Part shown: piece by piece, positions 20,931 through 32,400 of the stretch
How positions within the stretch are numbered: the stretch's first letter is position 1
How the letters are laid out: the number at the start of each line of letters is the position of its first letter
Source of the DNA: Phialophora verrucosa
Lineage: Eukaryota; Ascomycota; Eurotiomycetes; Chaetothyriales; Herpotrichiellaceae
Direction: 5' to 3'
Length of the DNA: 64,000 nucleotides
Assembly: GCA_002099365.1 (NCBI GenBank)
Contig: MSED01000006.1
Span: 1,178,001-1,242,000, forward strand
The notes under the pieces: generated by a model
Database searches by the model: none
What the model was told of the DNA's origin: nothing
What the model saw: only the letters and a program-made list of their open reading frames with translations
Made by a program: the position numbers and the translations under genes

Positions 20931-23279
20931 GGAAATGGCTTCTGTACCTTGGCACAAGTTTGCAAACTCGGTCGATGGAACTCATGGCTGCCTTGCTACT
21001 GCAGACTCAAGAGCAATATCATGAGATCGTACGGAAAGGAAACGGCGACCACCGGACTCGAACAAGGAGGAGAAGCTTTGCGCCCCTGTTTGATGAGATA
21101 ACCAGTGGTCATCAGCTGCTAGATGCTGGGTACTTTGTGGAGAAAAGATCATGCGGATTGCCAAGTTATTAATGCTTCTTGGTTAGGTTGCGTGTCCGAA
21201 GGGACACCATCTCGGAGGTCTCGCTATAGCCGCCGCTCTGCTCCCTTCCCTGCGACCTACTTGTGCACCGCAATACCGGCAAGGAAACATCGCAATATGG
21301 AGGCATGGACGCATATTAGGCCTCCCGGTAACATCAAGGCGTGGTGCCAACGAAGCTCCAACCTTATATGGTCATAAAGCGACAATTCAAGCTCAGTGGA
21401 AGCTTTTCATTGAAATTCCGCCCGCCCCCTCCGCTCTTTAAGAAGTAACGTTCCGTCGGCATGCCTGCTCAATGCTGCTGAATTGCTTCACCCAGAGCTA
21501 CGTACTCATCTTGGATGATCGGTATGCTTCGTCATGCGTTTTGGAAGGGTGCGGACCTTCGTCTAGATCTTCCAGATCAGCTTTAGCTGACAAGCAATGT
21601 CCTGTGAGTTATCACGGCTTCCAGCTGCGCACTAAGCTCAGTCACGCACTCCGGACGAAGTATCCCTGGTCCAAATAGTAGTCCGTCAGCAGCAAGGAGA
21701 GCTCCATCCATCCATGGCTTTGTCCACATCCACGACCATGACACAATTGTGACAAAGAAGGCACGGCACCTAGATTTACTGCGACATCACATAACAAAAT
21801 GGCTTTTCCCATGGCGCTTGACAAATCCGCCGCACCCGATAGTGAAGTCGTCCATAGAGCCTATCACTGGTCACAGTGAAGGGACAAAGTGAGGCCTCCC
21901 TGGCTACCCTCGGGAGCCCGCCATACACAATGCAATTTCTCGGATCGCACTTTTCGATAACTGCCATACTGCTTGACATTCTTGTGAAGGGGGATGTCCC
22001 TCTTTATCCTCCCCCATCAAGCACAATCCACCACACCACGCTCCCCAATGCCCGTCAATTATTCGACAAGTACGTTGATGGAAGACACTCCGATCAACCG
22101 CAACCCTATCAATTAGAGAAAAAGCCGTAATTGCAGACTTAGCATATTCAGAGAAGTGCCACACGGTTTTTGAAGTTGTCCAGGGTTGACGCCCTAAGGA
22201 TTCCTCCCATTAAAGAGTGTCTTCAACCGCGTCCTCTTGCTCAAACTTTCGCCCATCAAGGCTTCTCACGCACACATGGCTGCAATTTCCAACTAGATAA
22301 ATTCCATGATGTAGCCTTCCGGTATCGCTCATCAGTCGGTTGTTCTTTCAACTCATCAGCTGCTTCTTCGCAAGGGGTTGTCGAGAGAATAGACTTCCAC
22401 ACCGGCGCCGTGGTGAGATTGATGGATTTCTTGCCGGCTCCACTCGACTGACGCCAATCGACGCGCGCGACTTCGAGTCACAAGAGCGACAGCCTCGATC
22501 GGCACGACTTTACAGCACAACGCGAGTTGCAGGGGAATTTCCCGCCGCTTTTGGAGGGTTTCTTCCCCATCCTGCCCGGCCGTTCTCGTCTCTGTGACCG
22601 ACTTGCCTTCTCGTGTACCATACTGGGGACCAGAAACAGTCCCCCTTCGGAAACAGTGAGCGATCCGTCTAACTCCTCGAAAACGATGGTTGCCTTTGAC
22701 TGCGCCCACCCTGACCATGGCGCCTCAAAGTTCGGGATAGGACGGTCGCTCTGCGTTTCTTCACTGTCACAGGGAGGCCGTTGTCCGACCTTCACAAAAT
22801 CGACTCGAACCGTGTCCCTTCTCCCATCTCGTCTCCTACATTCCAGCATATCACGGGACAATACTACAGAGTTAGGAGAGTGTACAGGTTTGGCAGGTGC
22901 AGCGGGCTAGGGCTGGAGACTTTGGCCGGCGTCTATCTGCGGCGGCTGATCTCTCCTTGGGCGTTTCGACCTTTCCCGTGGTCTTCATCAATAAACATGT
23001 CCCATTCCGCTGAATTCCAACCCATTATCAATTCGCTCCTCTCCCGTGAAAGCCCTACAAAGGCTTTGCGGCAATTTCAATTGTTGGAAGGTGGCACCCT
23101 CCCGCCCACCTAGGCCACCCGCGCTTGTACTGGAACGTCAGGGCCTTCTACCTGCTTTTCTGACACATTGAAATACTCCTTCGCTGACCTGACCGCAATG
23201 TGAGTTTCAGCTTCAAGGAGGATATCTTCAGTATTCATGCCAATCCAATTCGGAAAAGTAATATTTCCGACTTTCGGTG
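20931..23279. other. Long gene-poor region
   Basis: This is 2.3 kb between the Zn2Cys6 gene and the secreted-protein gene. Open frames on both strands (including overlapping ones at 22356-22910) show no motif, no splice logic and no family resemblance. A 38-codon ATG frame at 22999 (MSHSAEFQPI) was noted but is unsupported. Confidence 0.45.
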
Positions 23280-24668
23280 ATGTTACCGCTGCTCAACATG
23301 GTTTCGTCGAGCCCTCCATCACCGTCGAGCCATGGATGGATCATCTTTATCCTGGTTACTCTTATGAGTTGCGTTCACGCCACAGTTGTCTGTGATGATT
23401 GCCGTCCGCTTAGTCTCCAAGAAGCCCCAGGTATGTACTGCGGAGGGCCGTGCCCTCATCCACCCAAGTCACAGAGGGGGAACACTGAGATGCTTTTTCT
23501 CAGGTGTTGGCCTGTCTTTAGCACCTAGTTATAGGTACGCACCGTCAGACAAAGGAAGTGCAAAGGAAAATCTTTCTGATCGGTTTCAGCTCCGCAAGCA
23601 TTCAATTTGCCGATGGTACGATCTCCGATGTTGCTTTGATATACGGAACCGAAGCATATATTCGAGCCATGAAGCTATGGGGCCATCTTGATTTTGCCCC
23701 CCCTCTTCTGGACCTCGAGAATAAGTAAGTGCATGCACCCGCACCTGGTCGAGGTGTCTGCGCCAAATGCTAAAGTACTGAGTTCTGAGACGAGCAGTGG
23801 CCCTCCGTTCCTACAAAGGCTACGATCGTGGTATCAGGCGGGGCTACAGCACCACGCCGACACCTCGTCTCAGGCCACCTACAAGGAACTCATCCCGATC
23901 GCGGAGATGATGAGCACACTTTTCTCCGAGGCGAATAAATCGGTACCACTATCGAACAACTTGGTATTCCTGGCAATCCCAGACTTTGAAAATAGCACCA
24001 ATGATACCTTCACCCGGCCAATTCGACAGCTTCTCCAACTGGCTGGACTCGACCGCCTCAGTTTCCAAAGACAGAGCCAGCTCTCACTTTTACATATCTA
24101 TAACCTAGACAATTGTTTTGGAATCTGGCTGGATCCGGTAACCGAGGTTCCTGACGAAGAGTGCGAAAAATATAAAGGCAGACACATACAGTCGGTACTC
24201 TCCGTCCATCTCGATCGATCCTCTCTAAGTTTGCGTTCAATGATACGCGATGACGGTATATTCCCTCACATGCCGGGCTCCGTCAAATTCCTCTGGGCGG
24301 ATGAAGATGCCAAAGCAAACACCACGGATTGGGACTGGGTGGAGCATGCACTTGAAGACTTCTTGCACGACCACGATCTCATCTTTGATCTCCTACTCCT
24401 CTCTGGCGTCCATGTCAAGGCTAGCAATTTCCAACAAATCATCCGAGATAGGTTCAAAGACAACGAGAAAATCGTAGCTCAGGACTACTTGCGAGGGTCG
24501 AAGGACCACTTGTTTGCCGCGTCGAGGGGAGCTGCGCAGCTTGCTAGGGTCCGCTTGTGTATGGGTGATGATGCATGCATGCCTAACTCGTGGTGCCCGA
24601 TCAGTGAGCATTGTAAGAAATGGGCATGGTATTCGGATGACCATGCTGTCAGGAAGACAGAACTCTAG
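23280..24668 (+). CDS. Secretory-pathway protein with possible Hsp70/actin-like fold
   Basis: Exons 23280-23430, 23504-23534, 23590-23724 and 23798-24668 join to 395 residues; exon 2 is only 31 nt. An N-terminal hydrophobic segment (WIIFILVTLMSCVHA) followed by small residues is a signal peptide or signal anchor. After it, GVGLSLAPSYSSASIQFADG resembles the first strand pair of an actin/Hsp70 ATPase fold, and late in the protein LLLLSGVHVKASNF and FAASRGAAQLARVRL resemble the phosphate-2 and adenosine regions. The usual invariant Asp/Gly signatures are weak, so nucleotide binding is doubtful. Several cysteines at both ends (CDDC, CMGDDAC, CPISEHC) suggest disulfides in the ER or outside the cell. 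Met at 23298 is an alternative start. Similar uncharacterised proteins are common in Pezizomycotina. Confidence 0.8.
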
Positions 24669-25079
24669 GGAAATCTTCGCGTGGCATGTGAGATGTGTAC
24701 TGTTCCGGAAGCTGTGAAGCAGAAGAATTCCATATCTTACTCTACCAAGTCGAGATGAAGAACCCCGGCCCCGACGATATAGTTTGGAGAGTTAAATGCC
24801 TACCACGGCGCCGCAGTGTCGAAGTGACGCAAGACAAGGTGCATTAGAGCGAACGGAAGAATAGGTTGGAAGAGAGAGGGGGGGAGGGAGATGGGAGACG
24901 GCGTTCCTATCGCCGTCAAAAGCGACGAGACCACACCCGAAGCGGGCAAGACCGCCTAATCCGAAGGCGGATTTCCCGGCAACGACTTTACAATTGTCTC
25001 GACTTCGCACGTCTTCAGCTCTTCTTTTGCTGCCCGATTATTTCATGTTTCGCCCAAACAGTCGTCCTCCGACCGCAGC
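24669..25079. other. Intergenic region
   Basis: No gene is seen in this 411 bp. It contains a purine-rich stretch (24865-24895) and is presumably the promoter of the next gene. Confidence 0.4.
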
Positions 25080-26176
25080 ATGGCTCTTGCTCCAAGACGG
25101 ACGGACGAGGATGCCACTCCCCAGCGATTAATAACAGGCGACTCGCTACCTGAAAACCCACCATCCATAGGAATAAGACAACCACCCTTCATTGCCGACG
25201 CGGTAAAGCGGTCAGTGCTGTATCACATCGAAAGCTACCAGAGTATATCTGATCAATCTCGACTGCGGACAAAAGGCCCTTCAGAAACTGGTAAGGGCAA
25301 TGAAGCAACCCACCCGCGCGTTGGGACACTGATCCAAACTTCAGCTAACTCTAGGCAAATATAGTTACACACCGACCCGAGGGCCTCGACGAAGAAGAAC
25401 TGGTGTTCAAGCGGAAAATCGTCCAACGCAAGCTCATGAGTGATCTTCAGCGCCTTCTCGCTGGGATCGCGCGCCTGGAGTGTTTATTGCGCCGAAATCG
25501 GCTCGTGCGATGGCTCGTCAACGGCACATTGTAAGTCCCATGCAAGTTCCTGTGTCGGTGTGGTTTCTGTGCCTGCCTGTCCCCTCGTCATCCATACGTA
25601 CCGTACCATACCATACCATATCATGGCATACTATACCTAGTCATCCATACGTACCGTACCATACCATATCTTATATGGCATACTATACCGAACCCGTACC
25701 GCTACCCATACCCATGCCATTTTCAACCTGTTAGGGGGCCCTCCTGTCCTATCCCATCTCATATCTTAGCATAGTCACCGACACGGAAGTCCAAAAGACT
25801 AATAACCCACAACGCACCACGCAGAGCAGCTCTATGGCACGCCGTCGTCCTCAACATGATGGCCCCCTTCACACGACGATATCGCAAGCCCCCTGCACTG
25901 CGCTTCCAACTGCACCCACACATGCACATACGCTTTAACGTGCCCACCACCTATCTCGCCACCCTGGCCTATCTGGTGTCCCTCTCCTTGTTTGGCTTCC
26001 CGCTCCTCAACTACGAGAAACAACTCTCAGGCACGGTTGTCATCAAGGACGAGCTTGAGGACCTGTACGGCCTGGTACGCAGGGGGGCCGCTCTTCATAA
26101 GCGGGATGTTGAGTTCCTGCGCGATTCGCGCTGGGATGCTGTTCCGTGGGACAAGGTTGAGGGAGACGTGGGGTAG
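25080..26176 (+). CDS. Small uncharacterised membrane protein, three exons
   Basis: Exons 25080-25290, 25365-25530 and 25825-26176 give 242 residues. The junctions are constrained by frame: the first intron ends at ATATAG, giving SET-VTHRPEG, and the second, 294 nt long, joins GTL to AALWHAVV. The product has a polar N-terminus, a basic helical middle (RLLAGIARLECLLRRNRLVRWLVNG), one or two hydrophobic helices (AALWHAVVLNMMAPF; TYLATLAYLVSLSLFGFPLL), and an acidic C-terminus with tryptophans (SRWDAVPWDKVEGD). No family is recognised. Intron 2 is unusually long for this window and contains a tandem duplication of about 52 bp. Confidence 0.75.
25587..25690. repeat. Tandem duplication of about 52 bp inside an intron
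   Basis: Two adjacent copies (25587-25639 and 25640-25690) of GTCATCCATACGTACCGTAC followed by CATAC/CATAT variants and GGCATACTATACC. They lie inside intron 2 of the small membrane-protein gene and largely account for its length. Confidence 0.88.
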
Positions 26177-26874
26177 TATTCTTGACTGAACTGACTGCAT
26201 GGGGAAATGAAATGGAAACGGATGGGAATGGAATAGGGCTGAAACGAATCGAAATGAATTAGACTGGATGTCTTCCGATAGTGCTGTGTGCTGTGTGCTG
26301 TGTGCTGTGTGCTGTGTGCTGTGTGCTGTGTGCTGACGTATATCATCCAGAGCGACAAGGTGCGAGCATTCAAACCGGACGGAACGGGGCGGTTAGACGA
26401 ACCAGCCCGTGGCGCAAACGCCGCGGTGAGTGACTGATACTGGCTGAGAAGACCAAGAAGGCCGATTCTCTTGTTCAAGGGTGCTGAAGCTACATAGCAG
26501 TGTGCACTGGGAGGGATGCGACATGCCGCAGTCAGAACAGTGTATGGTCGACCACAAACCTATTCATGCACGCCGCGAGCTCGTCATGCGCGAAGCTACG
26601 AGTGCAGAGTGCAGAGTGCATGCTTCGACTCCCAGCTTCGAGACCCCGGCCTTTTCAATATGTACAGTGTCATACAGGCAACGGCGCTACATACCAGTTA
26701 CAATTCCTTGTACACCTGGCTAAGATCCCATGGACAGCGTCGAAAAACATCGGAAAAACGAACACGGCCCATTCTGACTGTATGTCTATATGCCCTATGA
26801 TATGTACAGAGACCATGCAACGCGGCCCCATCGAATGTATGCCCAATCAATCAATAATGCGGCGTCATTTCATC
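26177..26874. other. Intergenic region between convergent genes
   Basis: This 698 bp contains the heptanucleotide microsatellite at 26281 (listed separately) and short repeats such as GTGCAGA near 26605. No gene is seen. Confidence 0.5.
26281..26335. repeat. Heptanucleotide microsatellite (GTGCTGT)n, about 8 copies
   Basis: A perfect run of the 7-bp unit GTGCTGT over 55 nt, located downstream of the small membrane-protein gene and well away from any coding exon. Confidence 0.97.
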
Positions 26875-29197
26875 TCATACCAGCTTGTTATCACCCCACC
26901 TCGCGATATACATCCCCATGGCCTTGACGGGGAAGTAAAACTTATAGTTCGGGTATGTAATCATACAGCTGCAGTTGAAGACGCCCTCGATGGCTTCTTG
27001 CAGCCATTCGCCATTCGCCTGCTGCCGCCGCATGATCATCTGGATCGCTCGCTTGATCGGGTCCTCGACCGGATACCCGGCGTACATGAGGGCAATCAAC
27101 GCCCAAGAAGTCTGCACGACCTGCGACTTTTCAGGATGATCGACCCAGACTTTGAGTTCCGATGCGCGGTAGCTTTCACCCCAACCGCCGTCGGGCATTT
27201 GCTTCTGGATCAGGAAGTCGCAAGCCTTCCGGACGCGGGAGGAATTCTTGTATGTCTCGCCGACGGAGCCCAGCGACTCGAGCGCGAACATTGCCGCGTA
27301 GGTGAAGCAGACGCCCCAGCTGCCGTACCATGAGCCGTCTTCGCGCTGTGCTCGTCGAATGTACTCCAACGCCGACTGCTTGATCGCCACAATCTCCTGC
27401 GCGCGATAGTCGGGGTAAAACTTTTGGAAGAGGCTCAACACGGTGACCACTGCAGTGGTACACTCGGGGTAGTCGTACTCGACCATGATCCGGCCGAAGA
27501 CTTCCGCCGCGTTGAGCAGTTCCAGGTATTCGGAGCCACGCTGAGGCTCGTAACTCGCAAATCCGCCGGTATGTTTGTTTTGCATGGTCAGTAACACGTC
27601 GACAGCATCGAAGATACGTTCTTCGGATATAATGCGCTTGTAGTTGTGCTGATTTTGCAGAAGGAGGACGGCTCGCAGTGCTTCGGATGTACAGTCACTG
27701 ACTGTGTAGCCTTGTAGCTTGGTGGAAAAGGGCCACGCACCCTTCCGGGGTTGACGGTAACAGATCTCTCGGTCGGGAACTTCGTCCCGTATCTGTTCCG
27801 ATTCGAGGTATTGCACCGCGGATTGCAGCATTGGTTTCCATTTCGGCGCATTGGCCAGACCGGCTTCACAGCAGGCTTGGATTGAGAAGGCAGTGTCCCA
27901 GACTTGGACACCGTTTGTGCCGTTGACCAGCATGCCTTGGCTATTGACCCAGAGATATTCCTCGAGACGGTAGAGGTGGCGTTTGAAGCTGTAACTGTCC
28001 GGACCTTCCTTGATGAAGCATGCTAGTGTGTTCATGGGGGCATTGACGGGTGCGAGGTCCGCGTAGTCTGTATTGTGGTCTTCGTACTGCACGAGACGCC
28101 AGGTCCAGGCTTCGGCCTTTTCAATTATGGATCGTGTTCGTAGGAAGGGGATCCATATCCAAACGAGAATGACGTTGATGAGATTTAAAAGCCAGCCTTT
28201 CGGATGGTAGTTGTCTTCTGGGGCGATTGAATTGCGATGAGATCCGAAGTCGATCGATTCGTATGGCTGGACGAAAAGTTCTTGTCGTAGAGACCGGATG
28301 AGGGCATTTTCGGGCATGACGAACTTTTTGGACCAGATGTACGACATGGGCAGGAAGACTTGACGCATGTGAACCCACCAGCGCCAGGGAGCGAAGGGTA
28401 CCCAGTCGGGGAGAAGCCACAGCTCAGGAGGCACGGGATTGACGATGTCCCATCGCGTGACGCCCAAAACACTGAGCCAGAACTTGGCCCAGTGTGGGCC
28501 GTTGACGGCGCCGCCCATCTGGTGGAGTTTGCCTCTTGCTTTGATCACTCGAGGGTCCTCCTCACTGGCTCCTAGGATGCGCAGGACTGTGTAGTTCATG
28601 GCCGTCCCGAAGACTGAACTGTGGCCTTCAACATGCAAGCCCCACCCGCCGTCCTTGTTTTGTATTGCAAATAGGTAGTTCCTCATCTCAATCTGGTATT
28701 CAGGTGGAATTGGCGTGCCGGTGATATACCAGGTACACACGATACCCGTCATGAGGAAGAGGGGCCCGCCATATTCGCAGGCCCAATTTCCAGGGGGTAG
28801 CTGCAGTTTTGAGTAGAAGGATAGGCAATTGTCTATTGACTCAGAGGGTTTCGAGGCAGGAGGGAGGTCGGGCAGGCCCTGGAGCAGTTAGTATAGATGG
28901 CCTGAGCCTCTGCTCAACTTGACGTACAGTGGGCAACCCCATGTGATATTTGTCTGCCGTCGTCTGTGGCCATTCTTCCAGCTCTTTGTCTGTCTTCAAG
29001 TAATGCCAGGTATGCCGCCCCGACTCGTCGAGAAGCCGCCATCTGGAACGATCTGTTTTCTGGTCGTTTGGGTTCAGTGAGTGGCCTTTGACGTGTCCAT
29101 TGGTGTGTCCATTTGCGCTGCCATTAGCATATCCATTCGCGCGGCCATTCGCGATGCTGTTGACAGCATTCTGTGCAGGCTTTTGCGGTTGCGCCAT
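26875..29197 (-). CDS. ERG7: Lanosterol synthase (oxidosqualene cyclase)
   Basis: Exons 29197-28928 and 28878-26875 (49-nt intron) encode 757 residues. The enzyme cyclises (3S)-2,3-oxidosqualene to lanosterol in ergosterol synthesis at the ER or lipid droplet. The catalytic-acid motif VSDCTSEA lies at about residue 484-491, and several QW repeats (for example QNKDGGWG, QREDGSWYGSW, QMPDGGWGES) are visible. The C-terminal VFNCSCMITYPNYKFYFPVKA matches fungal Erg7, with Cys where related fungal enzymes commonly have Lys. The splice recreates the family block GLPTGLPDLP. Residues 11-36 are a low-complexity Asn-Gly-Ala repeat (ANGRANGYANGSANGHTNG) absent from yeast Erg7. A second cyclase role such as protostadienol synthesis is possible, but DCTSE and overall similarity favour Erg7. 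SPO11 is divergent, with 314 bp between the start codons. Confidence 0.95.
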
Positions 29198-29511
29198 CTT
29201 AAGGACTTCGAATCTAAGGTGCGCTGAACATAAACGGGGTCGTTGATGTCATATAGGCGTAGGGAGGAGAGTGGCTACTCTTTCATTCCAACACCGGTTC
29301 ACCGCTCCAAAAAAAGTTGCTGTCCACGATAAACTGGTGAGGCCACTCGGAGACTCGATAAGCGGATGCAAGGTACCCCGGCACGCGGATTGGCAGAGCC
29401 GGCACCACTGCGCGTCATGCTTTCTGGGCGGGGAAGTGGGCGTGGGGTGTCGGTGGATTTGGCCCCGGGCTATTGAATGCACATCTCGGATGCCCTACAT
29501 CCGACTCGACG
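29198..29511. promoter_or_regulatory. Short divergent promoter between ERG7 and SPO11
   Basis: This 314 bp separates the two start codons and must hold both promoters. I see no distinctive motif such as a clear TATA box or a recognisable sterol-response element. Confidence 0.45.
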
Positions 29512-30849
29512 ATGGACGATCTAGCACGAGTATGTTCGTCCCATGTCACTCTGACACCTGCCAACCAGCAAGTAATCGATTACATCGAGGCAACGTTCAA
29601 TGCTATTCTTCACGAAATCAGACGACCCTCAGCAGACGGTAAGCCAATCGTCACACTCAAGCACATTGTATCAGTCAAGCCGTACTTCGACGACGACTTT
29701 GCCCAACTGAAATGGCACATTAAAGCTTGCGAAGTCAAGTATCACTTCCCAGGCAAGAACAAGGCTGAAGCATGGAGATTTGGTGAGCAATACATAGGAA
29801 AACCTTTCAGTCTTTAGATCTGACTTTTGTTTGAGCCTGCGTTGGGCGGATTTTGGGTGAGTTGTACGCTGCACTCAGACAGGGTGTAAGAATCACAAAA
29901 CGAGACATCTATTACCATGACCCCACTCTATTCAAAAGCCAAAGAACGGTCGATCGATATGTTGACGATATTGCCCACACTTGTGGGGTGACGAGACGAG
30001 ACCTGAACGTGGTAAGTGAGTGGTCAACAGAGCCGTAGAGTCCAAGATGCTCATTGCTTCTCATCAGGCTGCAAGCCCAAAAGGTCTCATTGCCGGACTC
30101 TCGACTTCCTCGGCCAGGGATCAGACACCTATCGTTCAGTCTATATGTGAAGGCATTCCCATGGATGAAACAGCACATATCGGCTGGATACTCGTCGTGG
30201 AAAAAGAGGTTGACCTGGGACCCACTTTGTGAGAGTACCTTCCTGACAGAGGAGTAGGCGACGTTCAAGTCTTTGGTGGAAAGGGAATTCCATCAACATC
30301 CCTCAGTGTGCCGAGGCGTTATTGTGACCGTAAGCGTTGGCTTCGTGTGCCTAATGCCTATATACTAACCAACGCCTTCAGGCAAAGGGATACCCTGACG
30401 TTGCCACCAAGCAGTTCTTGCGCCAAATGCTCGATCAGGCTCCGTTCCCCATCCCTGTGTTCGGTCTCTTCGACTGGGATCCGGATGGCATCGGCATTCT
30501 CAAATGCTACCTGTATGGGTCGAAAAATCTGGCACAAGAGCACCACTGCAATATCCCGGAGATGAGATGGATCGGTCTCAAAGCGGAAGACATGACCAGG
30601 TGTCAGTCTGCAGATGATCCATCGAGGCGACTGAGCAAGCGCGATCGGTTAGCTGCCATCTCCATGTTGTCGAAGGAAGAGTGTTATGATGATATGGGGG
30701 ACGTCCTGCCAGGACTGTGGGAGCCGCTTGCTGAGCTTCGACGGATGCTCGTGTTGGGACGAAAGGCTGAGATCCAAAGCTTGGACGAGGTGCAGGGTGG
30801 CCTTGGGGACTGGCTGGCCGACAAGCTAAGGGTACAGCTCGACCTGTAG
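29512..30849 (+). CDS. SPO11: Meiotic double-strand-break protein Spo11 (Topo VI A family)
   Basis: Exons 29512-29782, 29836-30011, 30068-30208, 30258-30329 and 30382-30849 give 375 residues, a normal Spo11 length. Spo11 is the nuclear topoisomerase VI-A-like protein that makes meiotic DNA breaks through a covalent 5'-tyrosyl link. The winged-helix motif RDIYYHDP (113-120) carries two tyrosines, 116 and 117; the second is the expected nucleophile. The Toprim Mg2+-binding motif DWDPDG is at 251-256, and the first Toprim acidic strand ILVVEKEATF is built across intron 3. All key residues are intact, which argues for sexual competence or recent loss. Intron 1 ends in GAG rather than the usual CAG or TAG, but it is the only acceptor found that keeps the frame and gives the family-like block WRFACVGRILGEL. 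Confidence 0.94.
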
Positions 30850-30909
30850 AGATGATGTACTGGGTCTCCAAACTCCAGACTCTTCGCTCAAGATATCACA
30901 GTCCAAAAA

Positions 30910-31466
30910 TCATAGTCCCAAAGATCGTCTCACTCCTTGTCTCACTTTCTTCTCAAATTCCGGCCGCCGCTCCCGCCACATCTTTGCTGCTTCCACGTTG
31001 GCCGGGCTTTCGTCGTTTGGTTCAGCGAGCATCGACATGACGGATATCAGGATCTTTTCAACGCTTTGGATAGGAGACCATCGCTCGGATGCACTCTCGT
31101 AGTGATTTGGGTCGTCGCCGGGAGGATGCAGGATGGAGATACACACCTCGCCATTGGCGTACACTGCGGTTTGTTAGTCCACTCTTCTCTGTCGGCAACA
31201 GCAAAAACGCAGTCCATACCATTGGGATGCCAGATTTCGCCGAGGAATTTCATTTTAGGCGGGTTCAGAGGGTAGTCCTTGGGGAACTTGAGTTCAGCAG
31301 GAAAGATGCCGCCTTCAAACGGTGTTCCTTCCGGTCCCTGGATCAGAGCTTCCCAGATGAACAGGTCATCTTCGTTCACCGGTCCTGCGGTGATGCCGTC
31401 GGGTGGATTTGTCAACAGAGACTTGTACTCTTGGAACAGCCGCTTTGAGGCTACGTTTGCAGCCAT
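30910..31466 (-). CDS. UBC7: Ubiquitin-conjugating enzyme E2 Ubc7 (UBE2G type)
   Basis: Exons 31466-31220 and 31163-30910 (56-nt intron) give 166 residues, the length of Ubc7. The catalytic cysteine is C90 in GEVCISILH, preceded by the family HPN motif (WHPN). It is followed by the acidic loop insertion specific to class G/R E2 enzymes (PPGDDPNHYESASERW), which separates Ubc7 from canonical Ubc4/5. Ubc7 works with Hrd1- and Doa10-type ligases at the ER membrane in ER-associated degradation, where sterol enzymes are among the substrates; its closeness to ERG7 is probably chance. The gene is convergent with SPO11, with 60 bp between the stop codons. Confidence 0.96.
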
Positions 31467-32400
31467 CGAGAAAAGGGCGGGATTCCGACAGAGGTGCGCC
31501 CAGAGTACGAGGTAGTGGGAGACGATGGTGGGCGAGAATAAAGCCCGATCACCCAGGCTAGATACGAGCTGGCTAGGTCAGGATTGCTGCTCTGGCTGCC
31601 TTAGCAATGTGGCTTCTAGAAGCGATACACCGTTACCGTTTGGCGTTAGAGAAACAGCCCACGAAGTCGGTACTCCGAGGGGGTTGCGCCGTTTGGTAAG
31701 CGATGATGAGCGAGTACGAGTAATGAGTTGCGAACCCCGCGGAGACAAGACATCCGCGCGCACGTGACACTCCCGAGATGCTGAAAGCGGAGCAATAGCC
31801 AGAAGCAGATCGTATCACTTCCCGCTTTCACTCAGCTTTGCATCTACAGTACCTCTCCCTTACTCAGCATGCCTTGTCTCCTCGGACCTTTCACATCGAC
31901 GCTCGTTCTCACTGCCATGCAGGTGCAACGCCCAATGGCATGGCTTGTCCATTAATAATGGTCCGTTGCTTAATGCTACCAAGCACAGAGCCCCCTGATT
32001 ACTCCTCACCACCGGCCGGTCAAGTCTCGTAACCAACAGATACGGAGACTTCAATTATTCATCCTGGTGTTCGCCCGTGTTCACAATGACGATGGCGTGT
32101 CGACAAGACCCGTTGCTTGCCCGTGGAGAGTTTCGTATTGATTATGCAAAGACAAGGGTAGGCAGATTGGGAGGCAGGTGGTGTCCTTGTGTTTAGGGTC
32201 TATGAACGAAGTATAAAAAGATCACACCTCCCTCGGCTGGCCGTTCAACCAGACGATATCATTCAACAGGCACAGCAGAACAGCACGGTATCGCACAGCA
32301 CATCACATCTCCTAGTACATACAGGATTCTATCACCTCAGTAGAGTTCCACATTGCACTATCCCCTACTGACAGGCCTACTCAAGACAACACAACACACC
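31467..32400. other. Divergent intergenic region
   Basis: This 934 bp lies between UBC7 (minus) and the NmrA-like gene (plus). No gene is seen. A TATA box candidate at 32212 is listed separately, and the leader of the NmrA-like gene is CACA-rich. Confidence 0.45.
32212..32218 (+). promoter_or_regulatory. TATA box candidate
   Basis: TATAAAA lies 189 bp before the ATG of the NmrA-like gene and is followed by a C/A-rich stretch like a fungal 5' leader. Confidence 0.4.

Noticed and set aside
22356..22910. Overlapping open frames of 120-127 codons on both strands.
   Set aside because: Neither shows family resemblance or splice continuity with neighbouring frames; likely GC-driven chance frames.
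22998..23113. ATG frame MSHSAEFQPI of 38 codons as a first exon of the secreted-protein gene.
   Set aside because: No suitable donor joins it to the next exon in frame, and the gene already has a start with a signal peptide at 23280.
26500..27333. 277-codon plus-strand frame overlapping the ERG7 3' end.
   Set aside because: Antisense to ERG7 coding sequence, no motif, non-ATG-like context.
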